The position numbers and the translations under genes are program-made. From Mactra quadrangularis (lineage: Eukaryota > Mollusca > Bivalvia > Venerida > Mactridae), in NCBI GenBank assembly GCA_025267735.1, contig CM046296.1:25322464-25386463 (forward strand): 64,000 nt of DNA, given 5' to 3'. Shown piece after piece: positions 48,108 to 62,538 of the stretch. How positions within the stretch are numbered: position 1 is the stretch's first letter; every line of letters begins with the position of its first letter. The notes beneath the pieces were generated by a model, which saw nothing but the letters and a program-made list of their open reading frames with translations, searched no databases and was not told where the DNA came from.

Positions 48108-51100
48108 GTGCTTTGATTTCTTAACACTTCGTCATTGTATAACCTCAATTAATAGTTTTGAAAGGCAATTTTACTATTCCAAAATATTCATTACGGAGTG
48201 CATTGGCACTTTACTTGGATGAAAGATTTACATTGTCCGGTTTAATAAATATTCATGCCAGGAAATTAGACAACAATATAACAGTTACATCGTCTAATAT
48301 TCATAGATTCAGTTGAGTGCATGTTACTTCAAACAGTCATTCAAAAAATCAAAATAGATCAAACTAAGTTTAATGAATTAATTCCGATTGAGGTGTTTTC
48401 GTCTCTTGCATTGAAACATATACATTAAAATTACAACAAGTAAGTAAGTAAGTTTTCCTGGGAAAAATATTAGTGTCTATCAATGTATGGATGATTACGA
48501 TTACAATTCTTTATCGTCCGTTATAAAATAATACATGATTCATTTTTAATGTGTTAATTATATCATTATATCGACATCAACAGAAAATCATTAGCATGTG
48601 TTTTGCGTTAAATTAGTAAATTACACAAATATTCATTTTGTGATCAGTTATCCCTAATTTTTGCATTATTTTTAAAGTTTAATGCAATTTTACAATACTT
48701 GCACCTTTTTTTTTGGTGTGAAAGGATTTTACTGCAACTAAGAGGCTTCGTGATAGTACCATGTGACTGCTAGAAAAACATTCACCTTTACGAGTAGCAA
48801 TTTTATAAACCTGCTCAGCATTTGTCCAGTGTTACGTATAAACAAACTCGCACGGCGTCCATCCTGTCTAACATACTTATTCAAAGTTACGTTTTACAGT
48901 ACAATAAGCGTATTTTATAGATGGGTGTTTATATATTTAGTTACCGCTCTGGATATATTCTATCCTATTAATTGTTGCTGTAAGTAAATTTGCGATGTGT
49001 CGTTCGAGACTACTTCTGCAAGCTAGTGGCTCACCTTTATAACACGTCAGAGAAAAATTGTTCTGATGAACAAATAGGATAAAACTATACAACACATGTT
49101 TGTTAGTTTTGTTGTAGTTAGTTTTTTAGGCATTTGCCGTTTACCCGCACCTTTAATCAATTTGTTCTGAGTGGGTTAAACGGTAAGATATTTTATATAC
49201 AAACGCCTAAATGTTACATCGTGTTAAAATAATTGACGATGCTCACTGAAATAAACTATTACTGACATACAAGGTATTTTAGTTTAAAACAAATTTTTTT
49301 CACACAATTTAGTATTGCATATGATGGAATTGTTTGGATACTTTTGCGTTAAATAACTTTAAACTTTAAATGGTATTCTAGACATAGCCTCAGATGTTTA
49401 TTGTTTAAGACACAATGTAATGAATAAAATGTGACTTATAGAATAGCAGATAAAATAAATTAAACAATATCGTCTAAAGAAATGCATTTTAATAACGCTA
49501 ATTTTTTTTACAGCAGACGTTAGTTTCGTTTAATTATGGTAGACAAAAACAAGGATGTCTTGTACTTTGAATTTGTAAAATTGCGTTTTTTATTTGGCAA
49601 GGGGAATTAGGATTTGCTGCAACACTCAAGATGTTACAAATATAATTAAAGTATTTTAATTGTATCATCGTCTTATATCCCTGAGTTAATATACTGCACA
49701 CTGTAATTAGTATAGGAATAGTCGTCCTTAGGATAAATGATAGTATGCATACTAGACACTATTACTAGACGATAATGAAATATTTTTCTTTTAGTTTTAC
49801 GACAGGAGGAAAGTGAAGATCCATTGGTAAAACATTTATGTTACTTGTAAGACAGGACTTCATTATAAGGAAACAAAACTATAACGGCATTAGGTATCTC
49901 CAATGACATCGACAAAAGGCTAAGCATCAATTTTGCGACTAATATTTAGTTAACAGTCGACATATAGTGCTTAAATGTTTTCCTGTGAGTTTTTTATGCA
50001 ATCGCCATAAATAATTGATATGATACAGAGTTAGAACTTACTAACAAAAATCTAAACCCATTTATACAGCACAAAACCAGTTTAAACAATTTAGAAAATC
50101 AAGTCAGAGTTAGCTTCACTTTGACCCAAAAATTTTGACTAAAAAATTGGTCGATTCGACTAGCTGTGAACTTAATGAACCAGATCATAAAAAAATATAT
50201 TATTAGATATATGTATTGTAAAGACGTATTTAACACGATCAAACTCGAATATATTTCGAAGACAAAATAACATTCCTCAAACACCATATGCCAATACCGT
50301 ACTCGACACTGTCCTCTAGTTAATATTATAACGTAAACGATGTGCTGATACATGTACTGAATGAATAATAGTCTAAACGAAAGGTGACCTTGACCTTTCG
50401 ATACATTCATTTTGGCTGCTCAGTTATAGCTGATGTTAAAAAGCCAGTCATGTTACAAAACTAAGAAGTTACCACAAGCATTCAATGCGTTATGAATCCA
50501 GTTTATGTTCGTTTTGGTAAAGAGCATCAGGTGTTATTAACTACATGCAGCTACACGTATAAAGGAAAATAAAACTCAACCAGTCACCATCGTAATAGTA
50601 CTGATCATGATATCGTGAAATGTTTCTCCATGAACTTCTTAGTGTTTTAGTCCTTATTTTTTGGCTGCCACTTAAGTCAGATGATTTCATTTACATATTC
50701 AAATTGCCAATAAATCGTCGAGCTTGGTAATATAATATAAAAGTAATTTGATAAAAAAGTTTGGATATCAGAACACTCAAAATGTTATTTTAGGAGATTT
50801 AGTATTGTTTACAATGGTTAAGGACAACGACACGATGAAGCAAATTGATGATGATGTTGACATAAAAAGAAAGTTTAGTATAGACATTTAGTAGTACATT
50901 CCAATGGTTTAACACATGAAGTACGACATGTCATTTGGGAGAATCGGATTATAATCTAATAGATCATTTTACAAGAAATATCTATGAACTTCATTATTAT
51001 ATAAAACATTCATTTTCAAAATGCCGTAATGTAATTACAAACGGAAAACATAATATTCTAGCTAAAGGTCTAATATGGCTGTAAGGACTTTTTATACATG

Positions 51101-52639
51101 TATATCTCGAAGTGCAGACGCAGAATGAATGAGTATTGCATTGTGTATAACTGGTACTTAACATTGTCAGCTATTTTTTTTGCGTTTAACTCACATGCAT
51201 ATTAGTTCAACGTTTTATTTCTTGTCCAACACAGGTTTACATAATACAAGGAAACATGTCCCAAATTCGAATACACAATATCGGTAGACATTCTTAGCAC
51301 TTGAAAACTGTCAAAATAATATTAGGTTAATCGTATTGTCTTATTTCATAACACCATTTCGTCCGTCTACAAACTAATTTATGACACTGCCAAGGGTACA
51401 ACGGTTTGTTTTTTATGCTCGCGGCCTTTAAAGATGTTAAAATCAAAATAACACCAATGTATCTTCTATATTTACAGTTGATTGTTTGCCCCAAAGCTTA
51501 CAATGTAACACTTAAATAATTCAATCAGTCAATCAATCATTCAGTCGTACAAATCAAAATCAATTGCTCGATGAAAATAATCATTTATCATTTAGGTGCC
51601 AGACAAATATATTAAACTATTTGTTCTCAAGTATGATTATTATGCAGTAAAACAAATAACTTTCATTTGTAACATCGATATTGCCATTCCATTTATCATT
51701 TAAATTTGCAACAAATTGGGGTGCAATGTAAAAATATTAGTTTCATGGAATTACGTTTATGGAGTTTACTCATGAAATTATTTCTACGTCCAATCCTCCG
51801 CCGTTCACTATATTAAGGCTGACAGTTGTAAGTCACATGCAACTAAGTGCTGGTAAAACCCTTTTAGCTAGAGGACTCAGCCTAGTAGCATAGGCAGTGC
51901 GTAGAATGACTTATGCCACAGTATAACTGAAAGTGTAACGGTAATGTGCGTAAATCATCTCATAAAATATTTCTTTTGTAACTACACAAGATTTAAAAAA
52001 ATCAAGAGAACAACTTAGGAAAAAGGAACCATAATATAACGGCAATGAAATAAATCTTCCTTTTACAATGGCCTTTGTTAAAACAGGAATTTTATATATA
52101 CATTATTGGAAAGAGTGTGGTGTGCTATCTGGAGCACTATAAACTAAATGCAAGTTTTTATTACATATTGCAAAAATATAAAATATCTAATTTTTATTAT
52201 TACAGTACATAAATATTGTTACACTGAATATAAATATTCTAAAGTTATTTTGGTGAATGTTATTTGCACTTTTTTGTTCTAAACAGTTTTGCAGTTGCTT
52301 ATATATTAAACCCAGGTTTTTATCCACAGGGGTTAGAACTAAACGAATTCTTGATAATTCATTAGCTCAATTCAATATCATATTGGTAGCCGTGTGAGTG
52401 GCTTCTGGAATACACTTTGTTTTCAATAGAATTGTTTACAGTGAATTGCACATGGCACTGTATTATGTATTCAAGTAAGTAAGGTTCTACGTCGTTTATA
52501 TATTAAATGAGATGTTAATCTGACTAAAAGCAGCTATGTCTAAAGCAAACCATACAAAATAAAGCACAATAATAAAACAGCTTTTGATGACCAACACAAT
52601 TCCATGTAAATGTTAAAACTTTACGGAATCAAACTCAAC

Positions 52640-52725
52640 GAACATATGTAGAGCACGCCCGGGAATTAAAACCTATGTGTTGTAAATTCATTGTGAGACT
52701 AGCTATCGACTGAGCTAACCGGTTG
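52640..52725 (-). repeat. Decayed tRNA-like SINE head (unit A)
   Basis: Minus strand GGTTAGCTCAGTCGATAG (A box-like) with GGTTTTAATTCC (B box-like). The unit B counterpart is at about 61,765-61,845. Confidence 0.5.
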
Positions 52726-53485
52726 TTTATTCTAAGTTTAAACCAAATATGAAAACATTAGTTTATAATTAAACATCATTAAACTCTCTCTGTAATTGTC
52801 GAATCACGTATTATGATCAACTTCATTTTATATGGTTTTGTTATAATAACTTGTTTAATACCCTTTATTATATTTAAACAACGGAATGAACGGAAAATGA
52901 TCTAACAGGTGCTTCTGTAATTGTAACACATGTGTCATTTATTGTTCTTATGGTGTTGATCCATTTGACAAAAGCACATTTAAGAAATGATATATTATAG
53001 TTGACTGCATCTTGTTGTAGATTTACTAAAGGAACGAACTTTGAAATACATAATTCAATTAATGAGAGCTTTATTTTGAGTAACAACAAGTTAGCGCACC
53101 CAACAAATGCCTAGGCTCTATTCTATAACAAAAATATGATTTTAATCCACCCTTAAATAGAAAAATAAATAACTTGACTGATAAGTTATATAAACAAATG
53201 GGTGCATCATAGCAACCGGGTATATTTTCGCTTTTCAATGACGTCACGTGAAATATGGATTGAACACACAAATACCCGTGTTAGGAGATGAGGAAATGCA
53301 TGACCAATAATGATTTTACAATTAATTGACGGAACGTCTCGTTTGAGGGCTAAAATCTTCAACCCGTTATTTCATGTCAAATAACTGTTAACATGCAAAA
53401 CATTGTATGGTAGATTTGAATCCTTCTCTCGAATGTTACTTGATATATTGTTAATCTTCTGTAGCGGAATTTACAATTTAATACT

Positions 53486-53776
53486 GTGCTTAACAATGCG
53501 GACAAAACAATTGAGATACAGGTACATATGATATCCAGAAATGTGAGTGTTATTCATATTGAAGACGTTCGTTTAAAAAGAGTTGATGTTAACGACCAAG
53601 AAGAAATGTCGTATGGTGTTTGTTTTACAAAGTGGGTTTTAATTATGCAGCTGCGTATTTATCCTGACGCAATACACAAAACAACACACATTTTACTGGA
53701 ATTATCTAACGAAGTCTCTGACATTGGCTGTCATTGGCAATTAGACTCAGGCGTTGGATATCTAAAGATAATATAA
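53486..53776 (+). pseudogene. ORF relic at the head of unit B
   Basis: The same frame as in A and C continues for 96 codons (KTIEIQVHMISRNVSVI, EEMSYGV, DIGCHWQLDSG), but a one-base deletion in the AAAAA run before it and an upstream TAA break the longer frame. Confidence 0.2.
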
Positions 53777-55996
53777 TACGATAATGTTTTTCTATGAAAG
53801 ACGATAATATAATAATCGCCTTTGAGTGTTTCTGTTATAGCGGATGTGAATATATTTACTTATAAAATGAATATGCGGATTTAAATGACGAGATTTACTA
53901 ATATGCAGTACAAATACGTTGTTCAAAGATATGGGGTCAATGTCTTCGCCGATAGTACAATCAATTTACAATGTCCGTGATTTAGTTCACTAGCCTATAC
54001 TTTTTTAAATAAGAGTTTTTAAGTTGAACTCTAAATCATAATTACAATGCACGTTGATGATAAGTATAGTTATGTTGTATCACTCACTACATTATTCAAC
54101 AGTGTAGTTTGATTGAACAAAATTGTACTAAAGAAGTCTTTTTATTTTCTAGTAGACATGTTTTCTATGTATTCAGATAGCATTACAATAATTACCATAA
54201 TGTTATTCAATGTAATCATATCAAATAATACAATACACCAAGTTTTCTAACATCTGATCACAGCGAAGCTTAATCGTATGTGGAGCAGTTACACAATGTT
54301 ACGATAGATGAAGAATGGGATACTGTTGCTCGTACATATGTACTTTAGAGGAGATTATCTTGTCTTATTTTCGGGTAACTCTACATTTGATCAATGCTAT
54401 AGTCGGGTTTAAAAATGTAACCATGTTATCTATAAGTCTGGCTATACATTTAATTTGTTAACAGTCGCACCTGAGATAGCTATTCCTCGATGAAAGTTGC
54501 TAAGAAAACGATCTTATTAAAGCATGGTAGACTGACAAGCCTCCTGCTATTGAAATGGGAGGGATTTGTGCATAGAATACGCGAGACATTAATCATTCTA
54601 TATATTAAATATCTTGAGTATATCTTGAAAGAAATGTCTGCTTTTACAGGGAAAAGATTTAAATGAATTTCTTGAAATAATTTTTTTTTGCACTTCCTGA
54701 ATTAACCAGTTAAGTAGGATATAATTACATCTGCCGAAATATTTTAAGTATATAATTCATACATATTAAACAAACTGAATTAAGAAACATATCCATCATT
54801 AGAGACAAGATAATTAATGTAATAACCATGTCGGTTATGTGTTGTAATGGCGTAAGTGTTATAAATGGCGATGTTTCAAGAATGGTTATAGTCATACATT
54901 AATGATAGAGTAATCACATAAATGATTTGATACGAAGGCGCCAAGAAAATAATTTCATGAGTCTGGTTGTTATTACAATAATTAATACAACAAAATGTAT
55001 GTTGAAAGAGATTTATGTGAATAAATGCAGGGTCGTTCTAAACGCAATGTTTAAACCCGTTCATAATAAGTTATTTAATATACATGTACTCTTGTTATAC
55101 TCATGTAAGTTGTCTCGTTTCTTAGACTTAGTATATTTGAAGTATTTTTTACTTATAAAGTCGTATACTTATTTTATTGGTCATTGTTCATTTATTATTT
55201 GCTAACCTTTTAACTGTGGTCTCCACTAGTGATACGTCTGGATGAAAATGTTCCAGAAAGATAACTTTGTGGAGCAAGAAAAGAACACAAGATGATTATG
55301 TTAAAACAGAGACCAGAAAGTTTATTTCATGTGCCGGTTGCTTCTTGTAACGAGATGAATGACAAATATTGTAAATCTTGCATTAATAATAAGTTAGAGA
55401 AAACCATTAATTTGAATTCAAATAAACTGTAGGCCATAAGAGTCCACCATGTTGATAACACTTTGTCTTGTTTGCTCAGCAGTGTCAATGTTCTCTCGTG
55501 TATGTCTACTTCTCGTAACTTTGTCGAGTTTTTTTAATTCATACAATCATATTACCAATAAATCTTCAATAAGTTGTTATTACATAAAACATTCAAAGCG
55601 AGTTGTTTCAATCATCGCCTACATATTCGTTTATTACTTCATATTTTTAGAGATTCAGCATCAGCTGCTAAATGTTTACAATACTAAAGGTCGGCCAGGC
55701 AATTATTTTGAAGTGCTACCGTGGGTATAATAAGATTATGTATAGCAGCATTACTTGTACAGTCAAATGGCTTATGTCGTTGGCAATGACATTTGATTGG
55801 ATCTAAACGTAAGACACTTACTTTGTCTGGCGATGAATTAGACGGTAAATAAAATTATAATAATATGTAATGTATTGCTTTCTAAAATTTAAATATCTAT
55901 AGAAGATAAAATGTTGACAAAGATTTGAAATTTTACGTATTCCTATATTACGCGCTTATAATGACTGAAAGGTTTAAATGTAAGCAGATGTTACCC

Positions 55997-56176
55997 ATTG
56001 AGGGATCCAGGATTTCGTACTTGGGGGCGGAAAATGAACAAGCAGACTGGGGGTCCTGGGGTCGTAAGGGCCCCAGGTGGACCAGGGCAAAGCTTTGTCC
56101 AGGGTTCCCGGAAACCCCTAAGTTTTGATCAGTTTTAAGGGAGTCGGGCACATTTCCAGTACCTCAACTATCCTTT
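55997..56176. repeat. GC-rich dispersed repeat (unit B copy)
   Basis: Paralog of 45,253-45,440; its G run is shortened to GGGGGCGG. Contains the same GGGTCCTGGGGTCGTAAGGG and CCAGGGCAAAGC words. Confidence 0.65.
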
Positions 56177-57361
56177 CCATAGGGTATACAATAAAAAGCA
56201 TCTAGATATATCATTTTCTAACAGCCGTTGGATCATGTTAAAATTTTACAAATATAAGAAGGAAACTTCTGTAAAATGTACGTTTTTTCATTGCATTATT
56301 ATACTCCCAGTGCGCCAGTCCGCCCCCTGCATCTGCCTATGATACTCATGAAAATAATAAATGTCTTGTTATCGCATGTATTAATTTTTGAAAGTCGTAA
56401 TTTACTACGCTTTCGTCTATTTCGTCTTTAATATAGTTTGAAGTGTATGTTTAATACAACTAATTATACATCAGCGCTACTCAATAAAATTATCTGGAGA
56501 AACAAAACATAGGTGGAGAAGTAAATACATTTTTTGATGAAGAATAAAAAGTCAAAAGTAATATTACAACAACACAATTTGCAACTTTTCAATAATTGTT
56601 ATGATTATACATGTATTGCAAAAATTGTTAATATGTTTGTCTTACACCTAATTTTTTTTGGACTTTTATCGGGCGATTGAAAGATGACGTGTGTGTTGCG
56701 AGGAGAAATACAATCACATTTTACTAAATTAGTTTCTAAAAAGTCGCTATAAGTTAACAAAATTTAAAACCGTGAGCGATGGAAACAAAAATCGTGCATT
56801 TGTTGCCGATATTTATTGCCGTAATTATCGTAAGTGACAAGTAAAAACGACCATTGTAATAGTTTAAAGTGATTAGGCTTGTAAGGAATGCTGTCATTTT
56901 AGCCACCATACTTTATTTCACGACATAGTTATTATGCGATGTATCATAAGCTTTTACTTTTCACGAGTTTTTTTTCAACCTAAGGTTTCAAATGCGAAGA
57001 TAACATTGTAGCCTATTCTTATTTCAAGGGCTATATACATTTTAAAGAGAATTAGAAGAAATCTTAGTGATTCATTTGTAGTCTGTGGATCAAAGCACAT
57101 TTAAAGGGAAAGCGGTAATGTCTGGTAAAACATACGTTGTTACACGTGATCACCTAGCTGTTATGCCTGCAAATATGACAGAAGAATATTAGTAAAGTTT
57201 TCTGTAAAATGTTTCGTGTGGCTTCAAGACAAGAGCAATTTGTTCCTATAAAAAAATATATTTGGAAGAATATAATATGTGAATAGATGATGCATTGACC
57301 GACACTATCAATCCAAAAATAAAATTCGCAGATACTTGTAAGGTCTTATCAGATAAAAAAA

Positions 57362-57688
57362 TGTAATGACATTTTATAGTCCAAGTTTCATGCCTACATT
57401 CGTTCACCGACTTTACAGCTGTTACCCAAGGTAATGGGCTACTGGTATCTAGATATCAATATCCCCGGGGAGTCTTTACTCCGCTTATTAGTGCAGCCGA
57501 CAAATTGGCGCAACGGAATTATACCACCCTTGCAGGTACCCATTTATCCTGGGTGGGGTGAAGCAATCAAAGGTAAACTTCTTGCTCAAGGAAATTAGCA
57601 GTGCCCCCACTGGGATTCAAACCCAGGACCTCTCGATCCCTAAGCGCGCGTCCTACCACCAAACTACTTTAAAATAGTTGTCATTACA
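57362..57688 (-). mobile_element. tRNA-derived SINE bracketed by inverted repeats (unit B)
   Basis: Paralog of 46,848-47,175. TGTAATGACA (57,362) and TGTCATTACA (57,679) bracket it. The A box is altered here (TAGTTTGGTGGTAGG), while the B-box region (GGGTTTGAATCCC) is closer to a consensus than in unit A. Confidence 0.7.
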
Positions 57689-58518
57689 ATTTTTATAATA
57701 GTGCTTTTGTCTTAATAATTCGTCATTGTATAACCTCAATTAATAGTTTTTAAAGGCAATTTTACTATTCTAAAATATTAATTACGGAGTGCATTGACAC
57801 TTTACTTGGATGGAAGAATTACATTGACCGGTTTTAGTAATATTCATGCGAGGTAACTAGTCAAAAATATAACAGATTACATCTTCGTATACTTATAGAT
57901 TTAGTTCAATCGTCTTTTACTTCAAACAGTCATTTAAAAAATCAAACTATGTTCAATGAATTACTTCCGATTGAGGTGTTTTCGTCTCTGGCATTGAAAC
58001 ATATACATCAAAATTACAACAAGTAAGAATTCCTAAGAAAAAATATCAGTGTTTATCACTATGTGGACGATTACAATTACAATGTTTTATTGTTCGTTTT
58101 ATAAAATACATGATTCATTTTTAATGTGTTATCATTTTATCGACATCAACAGAAATAATTAGCATATGTTTTGCGTTAAGTTTGTAAATTAAACAAATGT
58201 TCATTTAATGATCAGGTATCGCTTTTTTCGTTATTTTTAAAGCTTAATGCATTTTTTACAATATTTGCACCTAACAATGTTTTGGTGTGCAAGGATTGTA
58301 CTGCAACTGAGAGGCTTCGTGATAGTACCAATTGACTGCTAGAAAATAAATGTTAACTTTACGAGTAGCAATTTTATGAACCTGCTCAACATTTTCCTGT
58401 GTTACGTATGAACAAACTCGCACGGCGTTCATTCTGTCTAATATATTAATTCAAAAGTTACGTTTAAGAGAAAAATGTATATTTAGTTACCGATGTGGAT
58501 ATCGTTTACCATATTCAG

Positions 58519-58600
58519 CGTTTCTGTCATTCTCGTTCCCAGAGGCTATGAAGATTCTCGATTTTAGCGAGAAACCTCTGGGTACGAGAATGCGTTTCTG
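58519..58600. mobile_element. 66-bp MITE with 8-bp target duplication (unit B only)
   Basis: CGTTTCTG at 58,519-58,526 is repeated at 58,593-58,600. Between lie 66 bp with inverted ends CATTCTCGT.CCCAGAGG, one mismatch. Unit A has no such insert at the matching site (about 48,950-49,000). The 8-bp duplication fits hAT-type integration. Confidence 0.85.
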
Positions 58601-60105
58601 CGAATAAACCTGCAATTTGTCTTTCGAGACTATTGCTGCAAGCTAGTGGCTCGCTTTTAACTCGCGTCAAATTGTTCTGTTGATATAATAGGATAAAACT
58701 TTACAACACATGTACGAGTGTAGTGTTGGATTTGTTGTTGTTTATTTGTTATTTGGATTTGTGCCGTTTATCCGCACCTTAATATCGTTTGTTTCTGAGT
58801 GGGTTTAACGACAAGACATTTTATATACTAACATCGAAATGTTACATCGAGTTTAAACAATTTACGATGATCATTGAAATAAACTATTACTGAAACACAA
58901 GGTACTTAATTTAATAACATATGTTTTTCAAACAATTTGGTACAGCAGACGTTAGTTTTGTTTAATTATTGTAGACAAAAACAAAGATGTCATGCACTTT
59001 GAATTTATAAAATTGCGTTTTTTTATTCAGCAAGGGGAATTAGAATTTAAGGCAACACTCAATATGTTACAAATATAATCAAGCACTTTACTTGTATCAT
59101 CGTCTTATATCCCTGAGTTAATATACTGCACAATGTAATTACAAATGTAGTATAGAAATAGACGTCCTTAAGATAAATAATAACGATAGTTTGCATACTA
59201 AACGATACCGGAATATTTGTCTTTTAGTTTTACGACAGGAGGAATGTGAAGATCCATTGATAAAACAATTATGTGACTTGTAAGACAGTACTTCCTAATA
59301 AGGAAAAAAACTACAATGGCATTAGATATTTCCAATGACATCGACAAAAGGCTGAGCATCAATTTTGCGACCAATATTTAGTTAAGAGTCGACATCTTTC
59401 CTATAGTGCTTAAATGTAAACTCGTGAGTTTTTTATGCAATCGCCGTAAATAATTGCTATGATACAGAGTTAGAATTTACAAACAAAAATCTAAATCCAT
59501 TTATACAGCACAAAACCATTTTAAACACTTAACAATATCAAGTCATAGAAAGCTTCAATTTAGCAATTTCTTTTTACAAATTGGTCGACTTGACTAGCTG
59601 TGAACTTTATGAACCAGACCATGAAAAAATACATTATAAGATATATGTATCGTTGAGACGTATTTACATTGTTATACGACCAAACTCGATTATATTTTGA
59701 AGACAAAATCACATTACTGAAACACTATATTTCAATACTGTACCCGACACTGTTCTCTAGTAAATATTATAACATAAACGATGTGTTGATAGTGAATAAA
59801 TGATAGTCTAAATAGAAAGTGACCTTGACCTTTCGATACATTCATTTTGGCAGTCCAGTTATAGCTGATGTTTAAAAGGCAGCCATGTTACATAACTAAG
59901 AAGTTACCACAAGCATTCAATGCGTTATGAATTCAGTTTATGTTCTTTTTGTTAAAGAGCATCAGGTGTTATTAACTACATGCAGCTACACGTATAAAGG
60001 TAAATAAAACACAACCAGTCACCATCGTCATAGTACTGATCATGATATCGTGAAAAGTTTCTCCATGAACTTCTTGGTGTTTAAGTCCTTATTTTTTGGC
60101 TGCCA

Positions 60106-60285
60106 CTTGTAAACCACGCCCTGTGTGCCGATTGAGTGCATCGGACCGTATCAAATTATTTGATTCCCACAAATCGGTAAAAAATGACACAAAAATCGCC
60201 TCAGCAAAATTTTATAAGGATCCATTGGCCCGTAATGAAATAGTCAAAATTTGAAAAGTGATCGGTTAGAACTTTTGTTCAGTGT
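60106..60285. other. Unit B-specific segment replacing A sequence
   Basis: After TTTTTTGGCTGCCACTT unit B diverges and rejoins A at GACGCAGAATGAATGAGTA (B 60,302; A 51,117). The B segment has GCCGATTGAGTGCATCGGAC and no ORF. A's longer version (about 50,672-51,100) is plain AT-rich sequence. Confidence 0.6.
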
Positions 60286-61764
60286 ATATATCAAAGTGCC
60301 GACGCAGAATGAATGAGTACTGCATTGTGTATTTGTATTTCTCAACTGGTACTTAGCATTTTCAGCTATTTTTTGCGTTGAACCCGTATGCGTATTAGTT
60401 CAACGTTTTAATTTTTGGCCAACACTGGCTTCCGTAATACAAGGAAACGATCACATGTGCCAAATTCGAATACACAAAACGGTAGACATCCTTAGCACTT
60501 GAAAACTGTCAAAATAATATTAGGTTAATCGTATTGTCTTATTTCATAACACCATTTGGTTTCGTCTACAAACTGAGTTATGACACGGCCAGGGGCATTA
60601 GATTCGGAAAATGTGTTTGCAATTGTTGCACATGGTACAACGGTTTGTTATATAATGCTATATGTTATATAACACTTACATCATTCATCAATTGCTCAAT
60701 TAAAATCATCATTTATCATTTAGGTGTCAGACAAATATATTAAACTATTTGTTCTCAAGTATGATGATTATGCAGTAAAACAAATTACTTTCATTTGTAA
60801 CATCGATATTGTCACTCCATTTATCATTTAAATTTGCAACAAATTTGATTGCAATGTGAAAAGATTAGTTTCATGGAATTACGTTTATAGAGTTTAGTCA
60901 TGAAATACTTTCTACGTCCAATCCTCCGCCGATCACTATATTAGGGCTGACAGTTGTAAGTCACATGCAACTAAATGCTGGTAAAAACCCTTTGTCCTGA
61001 AAACTCGGCTTTTCATAGGCAGTGCGTAGAATAACTTGTTCCACAATACACTTGAAACGTGACGGGAATGTGCGTTAATCATCTCATATTAAATTTGTTT
61101 TGTAATTAAACAGTTAAGAAGTACACAAGGTCTTAAGAAATCAAGAGTGCAACTTTGAAAAAAGGTACCATAGCATAACGGCAGTGAAATAAAGTGAAAT
61201 GACCTTTGTTAAAACATGGACTGTATGTAGATAATTGGAAACAGTGTGTTGTGCTATGTAGAACATGAAATGATAATTTCTTTTCAAAAACGTTTTATTA
61301 CATATTGCGAACATAAATATCTAATTTTTATTATTACAGTACATAAATATTGTTACATTGAATATGAATATTCAAAAGTTATTTGGTGAATGTTATTTAG
61401 ACTATTTTGTTCTAAAAAGTTTTGCAGTTGCTTATATATTACACTCACGAACTAGACGAATTCTTAATAATTCATTAGCTCAATTCAATGTTACATTAGT
61501 AGCCATTTGAGTGGCTTCTAGAATACATTTTGTCTTCAATAGAATTGTTTACAGTAAATTGCATATGGCACTGTATTATGTATTCAAGTAAGTAAATTTC
61601 TACGTCGTTTATATATTAAATGAGATGTTAATCTGACTAAAAGCAGCCATGCCTATAGCAAATCATACAAAATAAAGCACAATATTAAAAACAACTTTTG
61701 ATGACCAACACAATTCCTTGTAAATGTTAAAACTTTACGGAATCAAATTCAAGAAACATATGTA

Positions 61765-61845
61765 GAGCACGACCGGGAATTAAAACCTATGTGTTCTAAA
61801 AGCGTTGTAAGACTAGCTATCGACTGGGCTAACCTGTTGTTTTTT
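61765..61845 (-). repeat. Decayed tRNA-like SINE head (unit B)
   Basis: Paralog of 52,640-52,725 with AGCCCAGTCGATAGCTAGTC on the minus strand. Confidence 0.45.
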
Positions 61846-62538
61846 CTAAGTTTTAACCAAATACGAAAACATTAATTTATAATTAAACATCATTAAACTC
61901 TCTCTGTAATTGTCGAATCACATATTATGATACACTTCATTTAATTAGTTTTTGTTATAATAACTTGTTTAATACCATTTATTATATTTAAACAACGGAA
62001 TGAACGGAAAATGATCTAACAGGTGCTTCTGTAATTGTAACACATGATGAAGTTTTCCTTCGTTTGAATCAGATTTTACATTTCCGCAATATTTCATTAT
62101 GTATTTGTTTATTTTCTCACTCCCGACTCTTGATGCACTAGGTCATTTATTGTTGTTATGGTGTTGATTCATTTGACAAAAAGCACGTTTAAGAAATGAT
62201 ACATTATAGTTGGCTGCATCTTGTTGTAGATTTACTAAAGCAACGAACTTTGAAGTGCCAAATTCAAACAATGAGAGCTTTATTTTGGGTTAAAATACAT
62301 GTAAGTAAGCGCACTCAACAAATGCCTAGGCTCTTTTCTATAACAAAAGTTTTTATCCATCCTTCAAAAGAAAAATAAATATTTGACCGATAAGTTCTAT
62401 AAACAAATGGGTGTATCATAGTAACCGGTATTTTTTATTTTTCAATGACGTCACATGAAATATGGATTGAACACACAAATACCTGTGTTAGGAAATGAGG
62501 AGATGCATGGCGAACAATTATTTTACAATTTCTTGACG

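Larger units (their letters stand above)
42415..53330 (+). repeat. Segmental duplication unit A (10.9 kb)
   Basis: Unit A starts at CACGCTTGAGGGGTAAAATC and is followed head-to-tail by unit B. Colinear matches run through the whole length, e.g. 43,560 with 54,460; 44,700 with 55,447; 46,920 with 57,425; 49,900 with 59,330; 52,500 with 61,610. Unit A has extra blocks at about 44,439-44,570, 46,155-46,430 and 47,198-48,107. No gene recognised inside. Confidence 0.92.
53331..62538 (+). repeat. Segmental duplication unit B (9.2 kb)
   Basis: This is the head-to-tail paralog of unit A. The junctions A/B (53,331) and B/C (62,539) are alike: both follow AATGACGTCAC.TGAAATATGG (about 53,237 and 62,444) and TTGACGGAACGTC. 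Unit B carries its own changes, notably a 66-bp MITE (58,527) and extra sequence at about 62,048-62,142. A ~430-bp segment of A is replaced by about 180 bp at 60,106-60,285. Confidence 0.92.
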
